A stretch of DNA of 64,000 nucleotides from Galbibacter pacificus (GCF_029603155.1 NZ_JAPMUA010000001.1:744001-808000); one strand, 5' to 3'. Shown: positions 8,706 through 17,175, counted from the first letter of the stretch. The notes: a model not told the origin generated them from the letters alone. Translations and numbers: made by a program.

Positions 8706-10262
8706 TCAGCTATTTCCTTTTTTCCTTTTTTTGAATTTGCTGTACCCATACCAAAGCGCAAGAGCAACCAGGAAATAAACCAAATAAGAGCGGGGTTTGC
8801 CCTCACCACCAACAGTAGTGAACACGCGATCCCAACGAACTTTGTTCCAGAAAGGCCCACTAGCATTGCTGTCCCAACTAAACCATATAAAAACAGGTTT
8901 TCCAACAACATGATCTTCAGGTACATACCCCCAATAGCGGCTGTCTTCTGATGCATGGCGGTTATCTCCCATCATCCAGTAATAATCCTGTTTAAAAGTA
9001 TAGGTTGTGGCAGGTTTGTTGTTAATGGAGATTTGGCTTCCGTTTACTTGAACAGTATTCCCTTCATAACGCTCAATAATGCGTTTATACAGTGGTAATA
9101 CATCTAGGTTGAGTTCCACGGTTTTTCCTTTCTGTGGAATGTAAATGGAACCGTATTGATCTTGATTCCATGGGCATTTGCTTGATTGAGGAAAAACAGG
9201 TGCCATTTTAGAGGCTCCTTTGGATTCTATGTTGCGTTTAACACTAATTACATTCGGGTTGTCCTTTAGCATATCTGCTGCTTTCTCTGTCATAGCAGAA
9301 AAATAATAAATCCCTTGTTTTACTTGGCCAAAACTTCCCGTTACCCCATAACGTTCGTACATGTACCTCGGCGTAAGGTTGCCTTTGGCCTGTACATAAT
9401 AAGAGTATTGCGGCTTGGCCCTGTCGGGTAACTCCAGGCGCTTGTTGTTTATGTATACATAGCCATCTTTTATAGAAAGGGAGTCTCCGGGAAGCCCAAC
9501 GCAACGTTTGACATAGTTTGATTTTTTGTCGATGGGTTTGCGGATTTTTCTATGTGTAATTTTAAAAAATTGTTCAACTGTATCTGTTGGCCAACTAAAA
9601 ACGACAATGTCGTTTCTTTTAATTTTTTGCAAGCCGGGAAGCCTAAAATAGGGCAATTGTGGCTTGTTTATGTACGATTTTGTGTTTAGTACGGGAATTG
9701 TATCGTGTACCATTGGAAAAGCAACAGTTGTCATGGGTGTTCTGGCACCATAATGAAACTTGCTCACAAATAAAAAATCGCCTACCAATAATGTTTTTTC
9801 CAAAGATGAAGTGGGGATAACATAAGGTTGCATAAAATAGGTGTGAACAAGAGTTGCCGCAACAATAGCAAAAAGGATAGAGCTTACCCATTCTCCCGTA
9901 GCTGTTCTGGGCTTGAGGTCCCTGTCTTCTATATAAGTAGCATCTAAAGCATAGTTTACGTAAAAAATATAAAAACCAAGGGTTAAAATTACAAGCCAAG
10001 TATCTGCGGTACTGTTCCTGCCAAAACTCCTAATGGTTTCCACCCAAACCACGGGAATCATGATCAGGTTTATAATCGGTATAAAAAGCAGGATGACCCA
10101 CCACCATGGGCGGTTGATTATTTTCATTAAAATAACGGCGTTGTATATGGGAACAATTGCTTCCCAAGGTTTTCTCCCTGCTTTTATGTATAATTTCCAT
10201 GTAGCCAGAAAATGAATTACCTGGATTACCAGAAAAAAAATAAACCATTGTGTCATTGTCAT
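8706..10262 (-). CDS. lepB: Signal peptidase I with N-terminal DUF5684-like membrane domain
   Basis: It cleaves signal peptides of exported proteins. At 518 residues it is long for the family. Residues 1-105 form a three-helix DUF5684-type membrane domain, followed by the peptidase S26 core. Catalytic Ser153 lies in PTSSLEKTLLVGD and the general base Lys252 in YVKRCVGLPGD; the GDNRHASEDSRYWG box lies near the C-terminus. A large insertion (about residues 280-400) separates the two halves, and a final membrane helix precedes a KKRKKG tail. The gene is 117 bp downstream of dapB on the same strand. Confidence 0.94.
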   Translation of the reverse strand: MTMTQWFIFFLVIQVIHFLATWKLYIKAGRKPWEAIVPIYNAVILMKIINRPWWWVILLFIPIINLIMIPVVWVETIRSFGRNSTADTWLVILTLGFYIFYVNYALDATYIEDRDLKPRTATGEWVSSILFAIVAATLVHTYFMQPYVIPTSSLEKTLLVGDFLFVSKFHYGARTPMTTVAFPMVHDTIPVLNTKSYINKPQLPYFRLPGLQKIKRNDIVVFSWPTDTVEQFFKITHRKIRKPIDKKSNYVKRCVGLPGDSLSIKDGYVYINNKRLELPDRAKPQYSYYVQAKGNLTPRYMYERYGVTGSFGQVKQGIYYFSAMTEKAADMLKDNPNVISVKRNIESKGASKMAPVFPQSSKCPWNQDQYGSIYIPQKGKTVELNLDVLPLYKRIIERYEGNTVQVNGSQISINNKPATTYTFKQDYYWMMGDNRHASEDSRYWGYVPEDHVVGKPVFIWFSWDSNASGPFWNKVRWDRVFTTVGGEGKPRSYLVYFLVALALWYGYSKFKKRKKGNS

Positions 10263-10379
10263 AGTTGTATGCTTTATATACTTTACATTTTACCAAGAGG
10301 GCTTAAGTAAAGCGTTTAATTGGGTAAAAATAATTTTTTTCTTAATGATATAGGCCCTGGTAAGAATCAAATTTAGCAT

Positions 10380-11084
10380 TTAACCCAAGTTTAACACATC
10401 CTTCATGCTAAAAACCCCTGTTTTTCTCTGAATCCATTCAGCAGCAATAACCGCGCCAAGGGCAAAGCCTTCACGGTTGTGGGCTGTGTGTTTTATATCA
10501 ATTGTATCCACATCGCTTTTGTAGCTAATACTATGGGTCCCCGGGACTTCTGGCTCCCGTAGGGCGGTAATCGGGATTTCGTTTTCTTGGGCCTCTTCCA
10601 GTTTCCATCCGGTATTCTCGGTATTTTTTATAATTCCCTCAGCTAAAGTAATGGCAGTTCCGCTCGGCGCATCCTGTTTTTGTGTATGATGGATTTCTTC
10701 CATGCTAACTTTGTATTGCGATAGGTTTTTCATCATCTTGGCGAGGTATTCATTCAGTTCAAAAAATACATTCACGCCCAAGCTAAAATTGGATGCATAG
10801 ATAAAGGCCCCTTTGTTTTCGTTACAAATGGACACGGCCTCATTGTATTTGTCGAGCCAGCCCGTAGTTCCTGAAATTACGGGAACATTGTTTTCCAAGC
10901 AATGTTTTATATTGTTAAAGGCTGCCGATGGAATGCTAAAATCTATGGCCACATCGGCTTTGGTAATAGCTACATCATCACTGTTGTTTACATCTACCTT
11001 GGCAATAATTTCATGATTACGGGATATGGCAATTTTTTCTATCATTTTTCCCATTCTTCCGTATCCGAGTAATGCTATCTTCAT
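10380..11084 (-). CDS. dapB: 4-hydroxy-tetrahydrodipicolinate reductase
   Basis: DapB catalyses the NAD(P)H-dependent second step of the diaminopimelate/lysine branch. The 234-residue protein is the short Bacteroidota form. Visible motifs are the nucleotide-binding GYGRMGKMIE (residues 7-16), SGTTGW, the catalytic-site block HHTQKQDAPSGTA, and the C-terminal HTAHNREGFALGAVIAAEW. It sits between the DUF5683 gene and lepB on the minus strand, a conserved flavobacterial order. The start at 11084 leaves no spare residues before the Rossmann fold. Confidence 0.95.
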   Translation of the reverse strand: MKIALLGYGRMGKMIEKIAISRNHEIIAKVDVNNSDDVAITKADVAIDFSIPSAAFNNIKHCLENNVPVISGTTGWLDKYNEAVSICNENKGAFIYASNFSLGVNVFFELNEYLAKMMKNLSQYKVSMEEIHHTQKQDAPSGTAITLAEGIIKNTENTGWKLEEAQENEIPITALREPEVPGTHSISYKSDVDTIDIKHTAHNREGFALGAVIAAEWIQRKTGVFSMKDVLNLG

Positions 11085-11173
11085 TGGTTGTTATTTTTAT
11101 TTTAAAAGTGGTCCTTTTGTTGTGTTTAATTGGATCGAAAAGCAATCCTTAAACGGTATATTTTATAAAAACA

Positions 11174-11935
11174 TTAAAAATTTAAGCTTAACCTCACACC
11201 ATAGTTTGGTTTATAGTCAATTTGATTTTGTTCTAAATATGGCTTTAACGATAATTGCTCGTTTACATTGAATTGCTTTAAATGTGCATCCACATTGGCA
11301 TCAATGATATTAAGGGCATACAAGCCAATGGTAATGAGCAGGGAAAGGTCCCGGTTTTGTTGGTAAAATTCCTGGGCATCCCGCAGTGCATCGTCACTTA
11401 CATCCGGATTTCCGGGAACGATACCATCATTGTTTATATCGTAAAATTCATCATCGGTAAAACCTGCGAGGCGCCTTTTATAAGCATCGCGGTATTGATT
11501 GTAGTTCTGCGTGTTCTTTATATAAAAATATACCCCGGTACCAATAGCCCCGTAAACAATGGGCACTTTCCAGTAACTTTTGTTGTAAATCTGTCCCAGT
11601 CCCGGCAATATGGCTGAGTAAAACGCTGCCTTCGCAGGGGATAGCGGATCTATATTTACGGGCAGTTTAGCAATACTGTCTTTCTTCTGCTGTCTTTTTA
11701 ATTGGCGCAACTCTTTTTTAGAAAGGGTATCGGTAGCTTTTAAGGTATCTTGGATTTGATAAGGTGCAAGACTGTCCTGTGCCTCCTTTTCCAGTTTCCT
11801 AAGCTCCCTTTGTGTCATTTCATGGACAGCCTCAGTTTCTGGTTTTTGAGGTACCGAATCTGTAGCCTTTTCCTGCGCTATGGAATAGAAATGAAAAAGC
11901 AATAAAAATATGGCGGCAATACTTCTTTTAAGCAC
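11174..11935 (-). CDS. DUF5683 domain-containing exported protein
   Basis: A 253-residue protein with a signal peptide (cleavage near YSIAQ, about residue 20), a Lys/Glu/Gln-rich low-complexity stretch (about 25-95) and the DUF5683 core. The core begins PAKAAFYSAILPGLGQIYN and continues with a hydrophobic KVPIVYGAIGTGVYFYI segment. Function is unknown; the family is confined to Bacteroidota and lies beside parAB. The start codon is GTG, whose G is shared with the TAG stop of parB, so the two are translationally coupled. Confidence 0.82.
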   Translation of the reverse strand: MLKRSIAAIFLLLFHFYSIAQEKATDSVPQKPETEAVHEMTQRELRKLEKEAQDSLAPYQIQDTLKATDTLSKKELRQLKRQQKKDSIAKLPVNIDPLSPAKAAFYSAILPGLGQIYNKSYWKVPIVYGAIGTGVYFYIKNTQNYNQYRDAYKRRLAGFTDDEFYDINNDGIVPGNPDVSDDALRDAQEFYQQNRDLSLLITIGLYALNIIDANVDAHLKQFNVNEQLSLKPYLEQNQIDYKPNYGVRLSLNF

Positions 11936-12831
11936 TATTTAAAAAGTTTTGTAAGACGTAAAAAGTCTTCTTTGGAATGAAAGGGGATAATAAACTTTCC
12001 CTTACCATTCTTAGCTACTTTAACGTCTACTTTAGAAGAAAAGTATTCGGTAAGTTCCTCAATATTATTTGAAATATAATCGGGGAGCTCCGGAGCGGTA
12101 TTTTTAGTGTTTTTTTGTTCCTTGCCTGTTTGGTATTCCCTTACCAATTTCTCGGTATCCCTTACGGAAAGCGAATTGGAAATTACTTTTTCATAAATTT
12201 CCAGTTGGTCTTTTTTGTTTTCAATGTTTATAAGGGCGCGTCCATGTCCCATGCTAACGAACCCATCTCGCATACCGGTTTGGATAATGGGGTCCAGCTT
12301 CAATAAACGCAGGTAATTGGTTATGGTAGAACGTTTTTTGCCTACCCGGTCGCTCAATTGTTCCTGAGTAATGTTTATTTCGTCGATAAGGCGCTGGTAC
12401 GAAAGCGAAATTTCTATCGGGTCCAGATCCTGGCGTTGAATGTTCTCTACCAATGCCATTTCCAGCGACTCTTGGTCGTTGGCAATACGGATATATGCAG
12501 GAATGGTTTTAAGGCCTGCTAATTTGGAGGCCCTGAGGCGCCTTTCACCAGAAACCAATTGATATTGGTTGAACTCGATTTTCCTGACGGTAATAGGTTG
12601 GATTACACCTAGTTCCCTGATAGAGGTAGAGAGTTCCTGTAACGTTTCTTCGTTAAAATTGGTACGTGGCTGAAATGGGTTTACTTCAATGGAATCAATA
12701 TCCAGTTCAACAATATTGCCCACCACTTTATCGGCATTTTTATCCGAAGCTGTTTTAATATCATTGTCCGGATCTTTTAACAATGCCGATAATCCTCTTC
12801 CTAAAGCCTGTTTTTTTGTTGCCTTTGCCAT
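11935..12831 (-). CDS. parB: ParB/Spo0J chromosome partitioning protein
   Basis: ParB is a CTP-dependent DNA clamp that loads at parS sites and works with ParA in origin segregation. The 298-residue protein begins with the family GRGLSALL box (residues 11-18). It has the NPFQPR motif (51-56), the CTP-binding GERRLRA motif (95-101), a helix-turn-helix around ITQEQLSDRVGKKRSTITNY, and a C-terminal dimerisation domain. Its ATG directly abuts the stop of parA, which implies one operon. I found no convincing parS palindrome inside the window. Confidence 0.96.
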   Translation of the reverse strand: MAKATKKQALGRGLSALLKDPDNDIKTASDKNADKVVGNIVELDIDSIEVNPFQPRTNFNEETLQELSTSIRELGVIQPITVRKIEFNQYQLVSGERRLRASKLAGLKTIPAYIRIANDQESLEMALVENIQRQDLDPIEISLSYQRLIDEINITQEQLSDRVGKKRSTITNYLRLLKLDPIIQTGMRDGFVSMGHGRALINIENKKDQLEIYEKVISNSLSVRDTEKLVREYQTGKEQKNTKNTAPELPDYISNNIEELTEYFSSKVDVKVAKNGKGKFIIPFHSKEDFLRLTKLFK

Positions 12832-13605
12832 TTAAACCGTTTGCTTGTTCTTTTTTATTATTTCATGTGCCAAACTCAGGTAATTGGTAGCTCCTTTGCT
12901 GGTGGCATCATAATTAATAATGGTTTCCCCATAACTTGGTGCCTCGCTCAAACGAACGTTCCGCTGTATGATAGTGTCAAAAACCATATCGCTAAAGTGT
13001 TTTTGCACTTCTTCCACAACTTGGTTGGAAAGTCTTAACCTGGAATCGTACATGGTAAGCAACAAGCCTTCAATGTCCAGATTCGGGTTGTGTATTTTTT
13101 GAACACTTTTTATAGTGTTTAATAATTTTCCAAGACCTTCCAATGCAAAATATTCGCATTGTATTGGAATGATAACCGAGTCGGATGCCGTTAAGGCGTT
13201 CAATGTTAACAGTCCCAGGGAAGGTGCACAATCAATTAAAATATAATCATAGGCTTCCTTCAAATCTTTAATGGCCTTGCCCAACATGTATTCGCGCTCG
13301 TCTTTATCTACCAATTCAATTTCGATAGCAACAAGGTCAATATGTGCAGGTATTAGATCAACGTTTGGGGAATCCGTTTGTATAATAGTCTCACTCGGTT
13401 TTGCCGAATGTTCCAATAATTGATAAGTACCCCCCTCAACCGTTTCAACATCAATTCCTAGACCGGAAGTAGCATTCGCCTGCGGATCAGCATCAATGAG
13501 AAGTACTTTTTTCTCCAATACCCCCAATGAAGCAGCAAGGTTAACAGATGTTGTGGTCTTTCCAACACCACCTTTTTGATTAGCTACAGCAATTACTTTG
13601 CCCAT
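12832..13605 (-). CDS. parA: ParA/Soj chromosome partitioning ATPase
   Basis: A 257-residue deviant Walker ATPase that drives ParB-parS complexes over the nucleoid. The P-loop KGGVGKTT lies at residues 11-18, a DADPQANAT Walker A' segment follows near 39-47, and LIDCAPSLGLLTLNA marks Walker B. Length and motifs are those of chromosomal ParA. It is the first gene of the minus-strand run to DUF6122, so the promoter must lie in 13606-13690, just beyond which is a perfect DnaA box. Confidence 0.96.
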   Translation of the reverse strand: MGKVIAVANQKGGVGKTTTSVNLAASLGVLEKKVLLIDADPQANATSGLGIDVETVEGGTYQLLEHSAKPSETIIQTDSPNVDLIPAHIDLVAIEIELVDKDEREYMLGKAIKDLKEAYDYILIDCAPSLGLLTLNALTASDSVIIPIQCEYFALEGLGKLLNTIKSVQKIHNPNLDIEGLLLTMYDSRLRLSNQVVEEVQKHFSDMVFDTIIQRNVRLSEAPSYGETIINYDATSKGATNYLSLAHEIIKKNKQTV

Positions 13606-13691
13606 GTGTTTATATTCGATTTTAGTAAGGTATATTTAGTCAGGTAAAAATACAATTATTTGTGAGTTTAGAAAATGAATTTTGTTAACAG

Positions 13692-13700
13692 TTATCCACA
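13692..13700 (+). promoter_or_regulatory. Perfect DnaA box upstream of parA
   Basis: TTATCCACA matches the DnaA box consensus TTATnCACA exactly. It lies 87 bases upstream of the parA start. No second box is visible within the same gap, so it is more likely a regulatory or titration site than an origin. Confidence 0.45.
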
Positions 13701-13918
13701 GCCTTATTTTTACATCACATAATAATTGCCATATAACTGTTTTATCATGGAAATAGATGGATGTCGATTGTCAGAACACAGTTAAAATGTTTTTTCTCGG
13801 GGAGCTGTTTCCCGCTTTTTGCTATACTGCATGAAAACTTCGTTTTCTCTGGGGGTGCCGCTACAACCGGGACTGGAAATACTGTTTCAGGTGTAGGCTC
13901 GATGAAGGGTAAATCGCA

Positions 13919-13978
13919 TATTATTCCATGGGTAAATAGGTCAACGAGGAAAGTTTTTCTGGTTAAGGGTTGATAGTT
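13919..13978. repeat. 60-bp direct repeat, left copy
   Basis: These 60 bases recur at 16121-16180 in the same orientation with one mismatch (G at 13931, A at 16133). Similarity fades to short GTTGTT/CGTT patches beyond 13978. Together the copies bracket the XRE gene, the DUF3800 gene and the group II intron relic. Neither copy has visible inverted-repeat ends of its own. Confidence 0.9.
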
Positions 13979-14054
13979 ATTTGTTGCTCGTTACTCGTCG
14001 TGACCCTAATTAGGCCACTAAACTAAATTTTCTGGTCTATATTTTTATTTATAT

Positions 14055-14075
14055 ACTTGACAAATTTTGTCAAGT
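14055..14075. promoter_or_regulatory. Perfect palindromic operator at the XRE gene start
   Basis: The arms ACTTGACAAA and TTTGTCAAGT are perfect reverse complements of 10 bases separated by one T. The site ends six bases before the ATG at 14082 and includes a TTGACA. Its position over the promoter or leader fits autorepression by the XRE protein encoded immediately downstream; this role is inferred. Confidence 0.7.
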
Positions 14076-14081
14076 CAAAAT

Positions 14082-14378
14082 ATGGAAAATAGCTTCGGGG
14101 AAACAATACGCAAATTGCGAGAAGGAAATAATCTTCTTTTAAGAGAGGTTTCAGCAAAACTGGAAATTGATGCTTCTGTTTTGAGTAAAATTGAAAACAA
14201 TAATAGAATAGCAAAAAAAGAACTTATTAAAAAGTTTGCTAAAATATATAACGTAGATTACAACAAACTATTAATAATATGGCTTTCGGATAAAATAGTA
14301 AATGAGCTAAAAGACGAGAATAATATTGATGAAATATTAAAAATAGCAGGGCAAAAAATAAAATATGGGAAAGAATAA
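14082..14378 (+). CDS. XRE-family helix-turn-helix regulator (control-protein type)
   Basis: A 98-residue protein with an HTH_3 domain at about residues 7-62 (FGETIRKLREGNNLLLREV, then LSKIENNNRIAKKELIKKFA) and a short helical C-terminus. This subfamily, with LLREVSAKLEIDASVLSKIE followed by AKKE, commonly accompanies restriction-modification genes in Bacteroidota as a control protein. The ATG at 14082 is preferred over a TTG at 14067, because the latter lies inside the operator palindrome. It overlaps the DUF3800 gene by 14 bases if that gene starts at 14365. The local DNA looks more AT-rich than parAB, consistent with transfer. Confidence 0.85.
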   Translation: MENSFGETIRKLREGNNLLLREVSAKLEIDASVLSKIENNNRIAKKELIKKFAKIYNVDYNKLLIIWLSDKIVNELKDENNIDEILKIAGQKIKYGKE

Positions 14379-15180
14379 ACTAATGGACTATCATCGCTTT
14401 TTAGATGAAGCTGGAGATACTACTTTCTATGGCAAAGGAAAGAAAAACATTATTGGACAAGATGGAGTGTCTAAAACCTTCATTCTTGGTATGATAAAAG
14501 TGAAAGACCCATTAGATGAAGTCAGAGATAAAATAAACGCGCTTCAAAATAAGATTGTTAGTGATGAATTTTATCACGTTCCAAGTGTCTTAAAAAAGAT
14601 TAATAAATCTGGTTATTACTTACACGCTACAGATGATTTACCAGAGGTTAGAAAGGAGATGTTTGACTTAATGAAAACCATAAATTGCAGCTTTGAGGCT
14701 GTTGTTGGAAGAAAAGATATTGAGCGTTATGAAACAAAACACAAAGGGAAAGAAGAGTATTTCTATGCGGATTTACTTTCACATTTGCTTAAAAACAAAC
14801 TCTCAAAGCACGACAAACTTGTTATGCATATTTCTGAACGCGGAAAAAGCACCAAAAACCATAATTTAGAATTAGCATTTCTTAAAGCCAAACAAAGGTT
14901 CTCTAAAATTAACGGAAACAATGAATCAAAAACTAAAGTAGTTTTCAATGTAAATTATCCGACAAAAGACCCATTACTAAATTTGGCAGATTACTTCTGT
15001 TGGACTATTCAGCGAGTGTTTGAAAGAGGAGAAATTAGATACTATAACTTTATTAAAGACCAAGTGAAACTGGTAATTGACTTGTACGACACTAAAAAAT
15101 ATGATGGGTGGAAAAATTATTATGACAACCGAAAAAATCCATTAACGGCTGAAAATAAAATAAGCCCACCAAAACACTAA
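14365..15180 (+). CDS. DUF3800 domain-containing protein
   Basis: A 271-residue soluble protein with the DUF3800 hallmark FLDEAGDTTF near the N-terminus (family consensus DESGD). Further polar motifs are HVPSVLKK, HATDDLPEVRKEMF, HISERGKS near the middle and a C-terminal LLNLADYFCWTIQRVFERGE. The conserved acidic residues suggest an RNase H-like or metal-dependent nuclease fold, which is family inference and not proven here. Translation may start at 14365, overlapping the XRE gene, or at ATG 14383, five bases after its stop. The tight coupling to an autorepressor-type XRE gene inside direct repeats looks like a two-gene defence or addiction unit. No methyltransferase or other partner is present. 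Confidence 0.8.
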   Translation: MGKNKLMDYHRFLDEAGDTTFYGKGKKNIIGQDGVSKTFILGMIKVKDPLDEVRDKINALQNKIVSDEFYHVPSVLKKINKSGYYLHATDDLPEVRKEMFDLMKTINCSFEAVVGRKDIERYETKHKGKEEYFYADLLSHLLKNKLSKHDKLVMHISERGKSTKNHNLELAFLKAKQRFSKINGNNESKTKVVFNVNYPTKDPLLNLADYFCWTIQRVFERGEIRYYNFIKDQVKLVIDLYDTKKYDGWKNYYDNRKNPLTAENKISPPKH

Positions 15181-15401
15181 TTCCAAATTAAATTTGAAAT
15201 AACGACTTGGAGTCGACTTTCGTGTTTTGCAGACTTAACTATTGCAAATGTACAAAATATTTATGAATTTATAAAAAAGTATACCAATAACGTATCCTAT
15301 GAAAAATAGCTAACCTTGTACCAAACTATTGTTAATATTCAATCTATTAACGTTATATTAGACGAAAAAGTATATGAAATGTTACACGTTACTTTTCATA
15401 T
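15181..15401. other. Non-coding stretch between DUF3800 and the group II intron
   Basis: AT-rich sequence with no supportable gene on either strand. A weak inverted repeat (TTCCAAAT and ATTTGAAA, 15181-15199) directly follows the DUF3800 stop and could act as a poor terminator. The bases just before 15402 would be the 5' exon of the intron. Confidence 0.4.
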
Positions 15402-16023
15402 GTGTACCGAGAGTAACGAACGGCTGAAATTCGTTACGTAACTGTTTATAAGATGGTGGAACCGACCCACCGGTGCTGTTCTACAGGGGAGAGCATCAAA
15501 CCCCATAAGGTACTTTGGTAAAGAGCCAAGGTATTGAGCGTTATGGAAACGACTGTGCCACGAGTGTGGCCAGGTATGAATAAAGGAGATGAATGCAAAT
15601 GAACCTCTGATGAAGTGTCGAGAAAGTGCAACCTTCTGTCAAAGTGTTTGAAGTATGACAAACATGATAAGTTTAGCGGTTACCTGTTTACTGGCTAAGC
15701 GGCAGGCGTCATTTAGGAGGCATGACCTTTATTTGGGCTTATAAGTGGAACTCGGGAACCTGTGCCAAGATGCAAAGTGAAAGGCACAATAGCGCAAACT
15801 AGAGGCTAAATAGCGATGCTTGGTTCAGAGGCGGACCAGTCTGTAGTAGTGATGAAGCTCCTGTAATTGGAGTGGAACAAAGGGGTTAGCTAATTTAAAA
15901 TACGATTTGCCAACTTTAAAGAGGATGAGCTTATATTTGTAAATTAAATTAGGAGAGCCGTATGATGGGAGACTATCACGTACTGTGAGCGGGTAAGGGT
16001 GAAACTCCCTTTTCCTACTCGAC
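15402..16023 (+). mobile_element. ORF-less group II intron relic
   Basis: Plus-strand RNA landmarks of a bacterial group II intron are visible. They include domain I-III-like segments (AAGTGGAACTCGGGAACC near 15746, CGCAAACTAGAGG near 15794, GGAGTGGAACAAAGGGG near 15869), a domain V core GAGCCGTATGATGGGAGAC from 15955, and a domain VI-like hairpin ending CCTACTCGAC at 16023. No reverse transcriptase frame exists: the expected domain IV position is only about 60 bases. The 3' strand of domain V reads CGTAC then TGTGAGC, so the GGTTC expected to pair with GAGCC seems missing, and splicing is probably lost. The 5' end (GTGTACC at 15402) is a guess, while the 3' end is firmer. Confidence 0.75.
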
Positions 16024-16120
16024 ACAAACACGTTATGACTTTAATCTTTATATCAACATCGAACACCTAACAATAACCCACGCTTATATTTTCAGTCACT
16101 TAGACGGAGGAGAAGTCTCG

Positions 16121-16180
16121 TATTATTCCATGAGTAAATAGGTCAACGAGGAAAGTTTTTCTGGTTAAGGGTTGATAGTT
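16121..16180. repeat. 60-bp direct repeat, right copy
   Basis: Same orientation as 13919-13978 with a single mismatch. It lies 97 bases beyond the intron 3' end and 48 bases before the 3' end of the SDR gene. The bases between the intron and this repeat (16024-16120) show no gene. Confidence 0.9.
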
Positions 16181-16227
16181 GTTCGTTGCCGGTTGTTCTT
16201 TGTTATTTTAAGCCTTGAACCCGAAAC

Positions 16228-17106
16228 CTATTTTTTCTTACTTCTTATCATGGCCTCCAACATATCCCACATTTCTTCGGGAATGGCTTCCAAGATATTA
16301 AACTGTCCGGCTCCTTTAAGCCATTCGCCACCATCCAAAGTAATAACCTCGCCATTTAAGTAGGCACTAAAATCCGATACCATGTATGCCGCCAAATTGG
16401 CCAGTTCCTGATGTTCGCCAACTCTTTTTAAAGGTACTTTTTTTGCCAGGTCAAACTTTTCCTTTAATTCTCCCGGTAGCAAACGGTCCCAAGCCCCTTT
16501 TGTAGGAAACGGCCCCGGTGCAATGGCATTAAACCGCATACCGTATTTTGCCCATTCTACGGCCAAACTACGTGTAAGTGCAAGTACGCCGGCCTTTGCC
16601 GTAGCCGATGGAACCACATATGCAGAACCCGTCCATGCATAAGTAGTTACAATATTTAACACGGCCGTATTTTGCTGTTTGGTATCGATCCAATGTTTCC
16701 CGCACGCCAATGTACAGTTTTTTGTCCCTTTTAAAACAATGTCGATAATGGTATCAAAAGCATTGGCGGAAAGCCTCTCGGTAGGAGAAATAAAATTTCC
16801 GGCAGCATTGTTTAATAAAATGTCGACTTTTCCAAAGTTATCAATAACGGTTTTGTGCATAGCTTCAACTTGGTCGTAATGCCTAACATCGCACTTTACC
16901 GCCAAGCATTTGCCGCCGGTTTCGGTTTCTAGTTCCTTGGCTGTATTTTGTAGCTTTTCAAGGTTTCTGGAAGTAATGGCCACTTGTGCGCCTAATTCTA
17001 AAAAGTATTTGGTCATGGCTTTTCCAAGTCCGCTGCCACCTCCTGTTACTATAATGTTTTTACCTTTAAGGGCATCGTCACGGAGCATTTTATCTGTGTA
17101 TTTCAT
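16228..17106 (-). CDS. SDR family oxidoreductase, 2,4-dienoyl-CoA reductase-like
   Basis: A 292-residue short-chain dehydrogenase. The Rossmann motif TGGGSGLG is at residues 21-28, LLNNAAGNF follows near 97-105, and the active-site block TTYAWTGSAYVVPSATAKAG lies near 155-172. This last block, with Tyr, Ser and Lys in that order, matches mitochondrial and peroxisomal 2,4-dienoyl-CoA reductases, which remove double bonds of unsaturated fatty acyl-CoAs using NADPH. The neighbouring methylmalonyl-CoA mutase genes on the same strand support a role in acyl-CoA catabolism. The exact substrate is inferred. Confidence 0.85.
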   Translation of the reverse strand: MKYTDKMLRDDALKGKNIIVTGGGSGLGKAMTKYFLELGAQVAITSRNLEKLQNTAKELETETGGKCLAVKCDVRHYDQVEAMHKTVIDNFGKVDILLNNAAGNFISPTERLSANAFDTIIDIVLKGTKNCTLACGKHWIDTKQQNTAVLNIVTTYAWTGSAYVVPSATAKAGVLALTRSLAVEWAKYGMRFNAIAPGPFPTKGAWDRLLPGELKEKFDLAKKVPLKRVGEHQELANLAAYMVSDFSAYLNGEVITLDGGEWLKGAGQFNILEAIPEEMWDMLEAMIRSKKK

Positions 17107-17123
17107 ATGTGTGTTTTAGTTTG

Positions 17124-17175
17124 TTCAAGGTTCAGAGTTGTAAAGGTTCAAAGCTGCATTGGCTCAAAGCTCAAT
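17124..17175. repeat. Short degenerate intergenic repeat (GGTTCAAAGCTC type)
   Basis: Tandem-like variants of AAGGTTCAGAG, AAGGTTCAAAGC and GGCTCAAAGCTC fill the gap upstream of the SDR gene. Closely related words (AAAGGCTCAGAGATTCAAAG) occur at 21855-21886 upstream of udk, so this may be a dispersed genome repeat. Confidence 0.5.

Larger units (their letters stand above)
13606..14054. other. Intergenic region between parA and the XRE gene
   Basis: No complete gene is seen. It contains the parA promoter region, a DnaA box at 13692-13700 and the left copy of a 60-bp direct repeat (13919-13978). A minus-strand frame runs open from about 13960 to a stop at 13745-13747. It reads KTFLVDLFTHGI and then a Pro-rich segment, but has no plausible start codon and crosses the repeat, so I treat it as decayed or repeat-derived rather than a gene. 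Confidence 0.5.

Noticed and set aside
14067..14081. TTG start for the XRE gene
   Set aside because: It lies inside the operator palindrome and adds only five residues before a natural ATG.
15380..15392. TGTTACACGTTAC considered as a parS site near parAB
   Set aside because: It lacks the symmetric TGTTnCACGTGAAACA core; only half matches.
15446..16031. Minus-strand frames of about 70 codons inside the intron
   Set aside because: They lie over structured group II RNA, have no recognisable protein features, and are explained by the intron.
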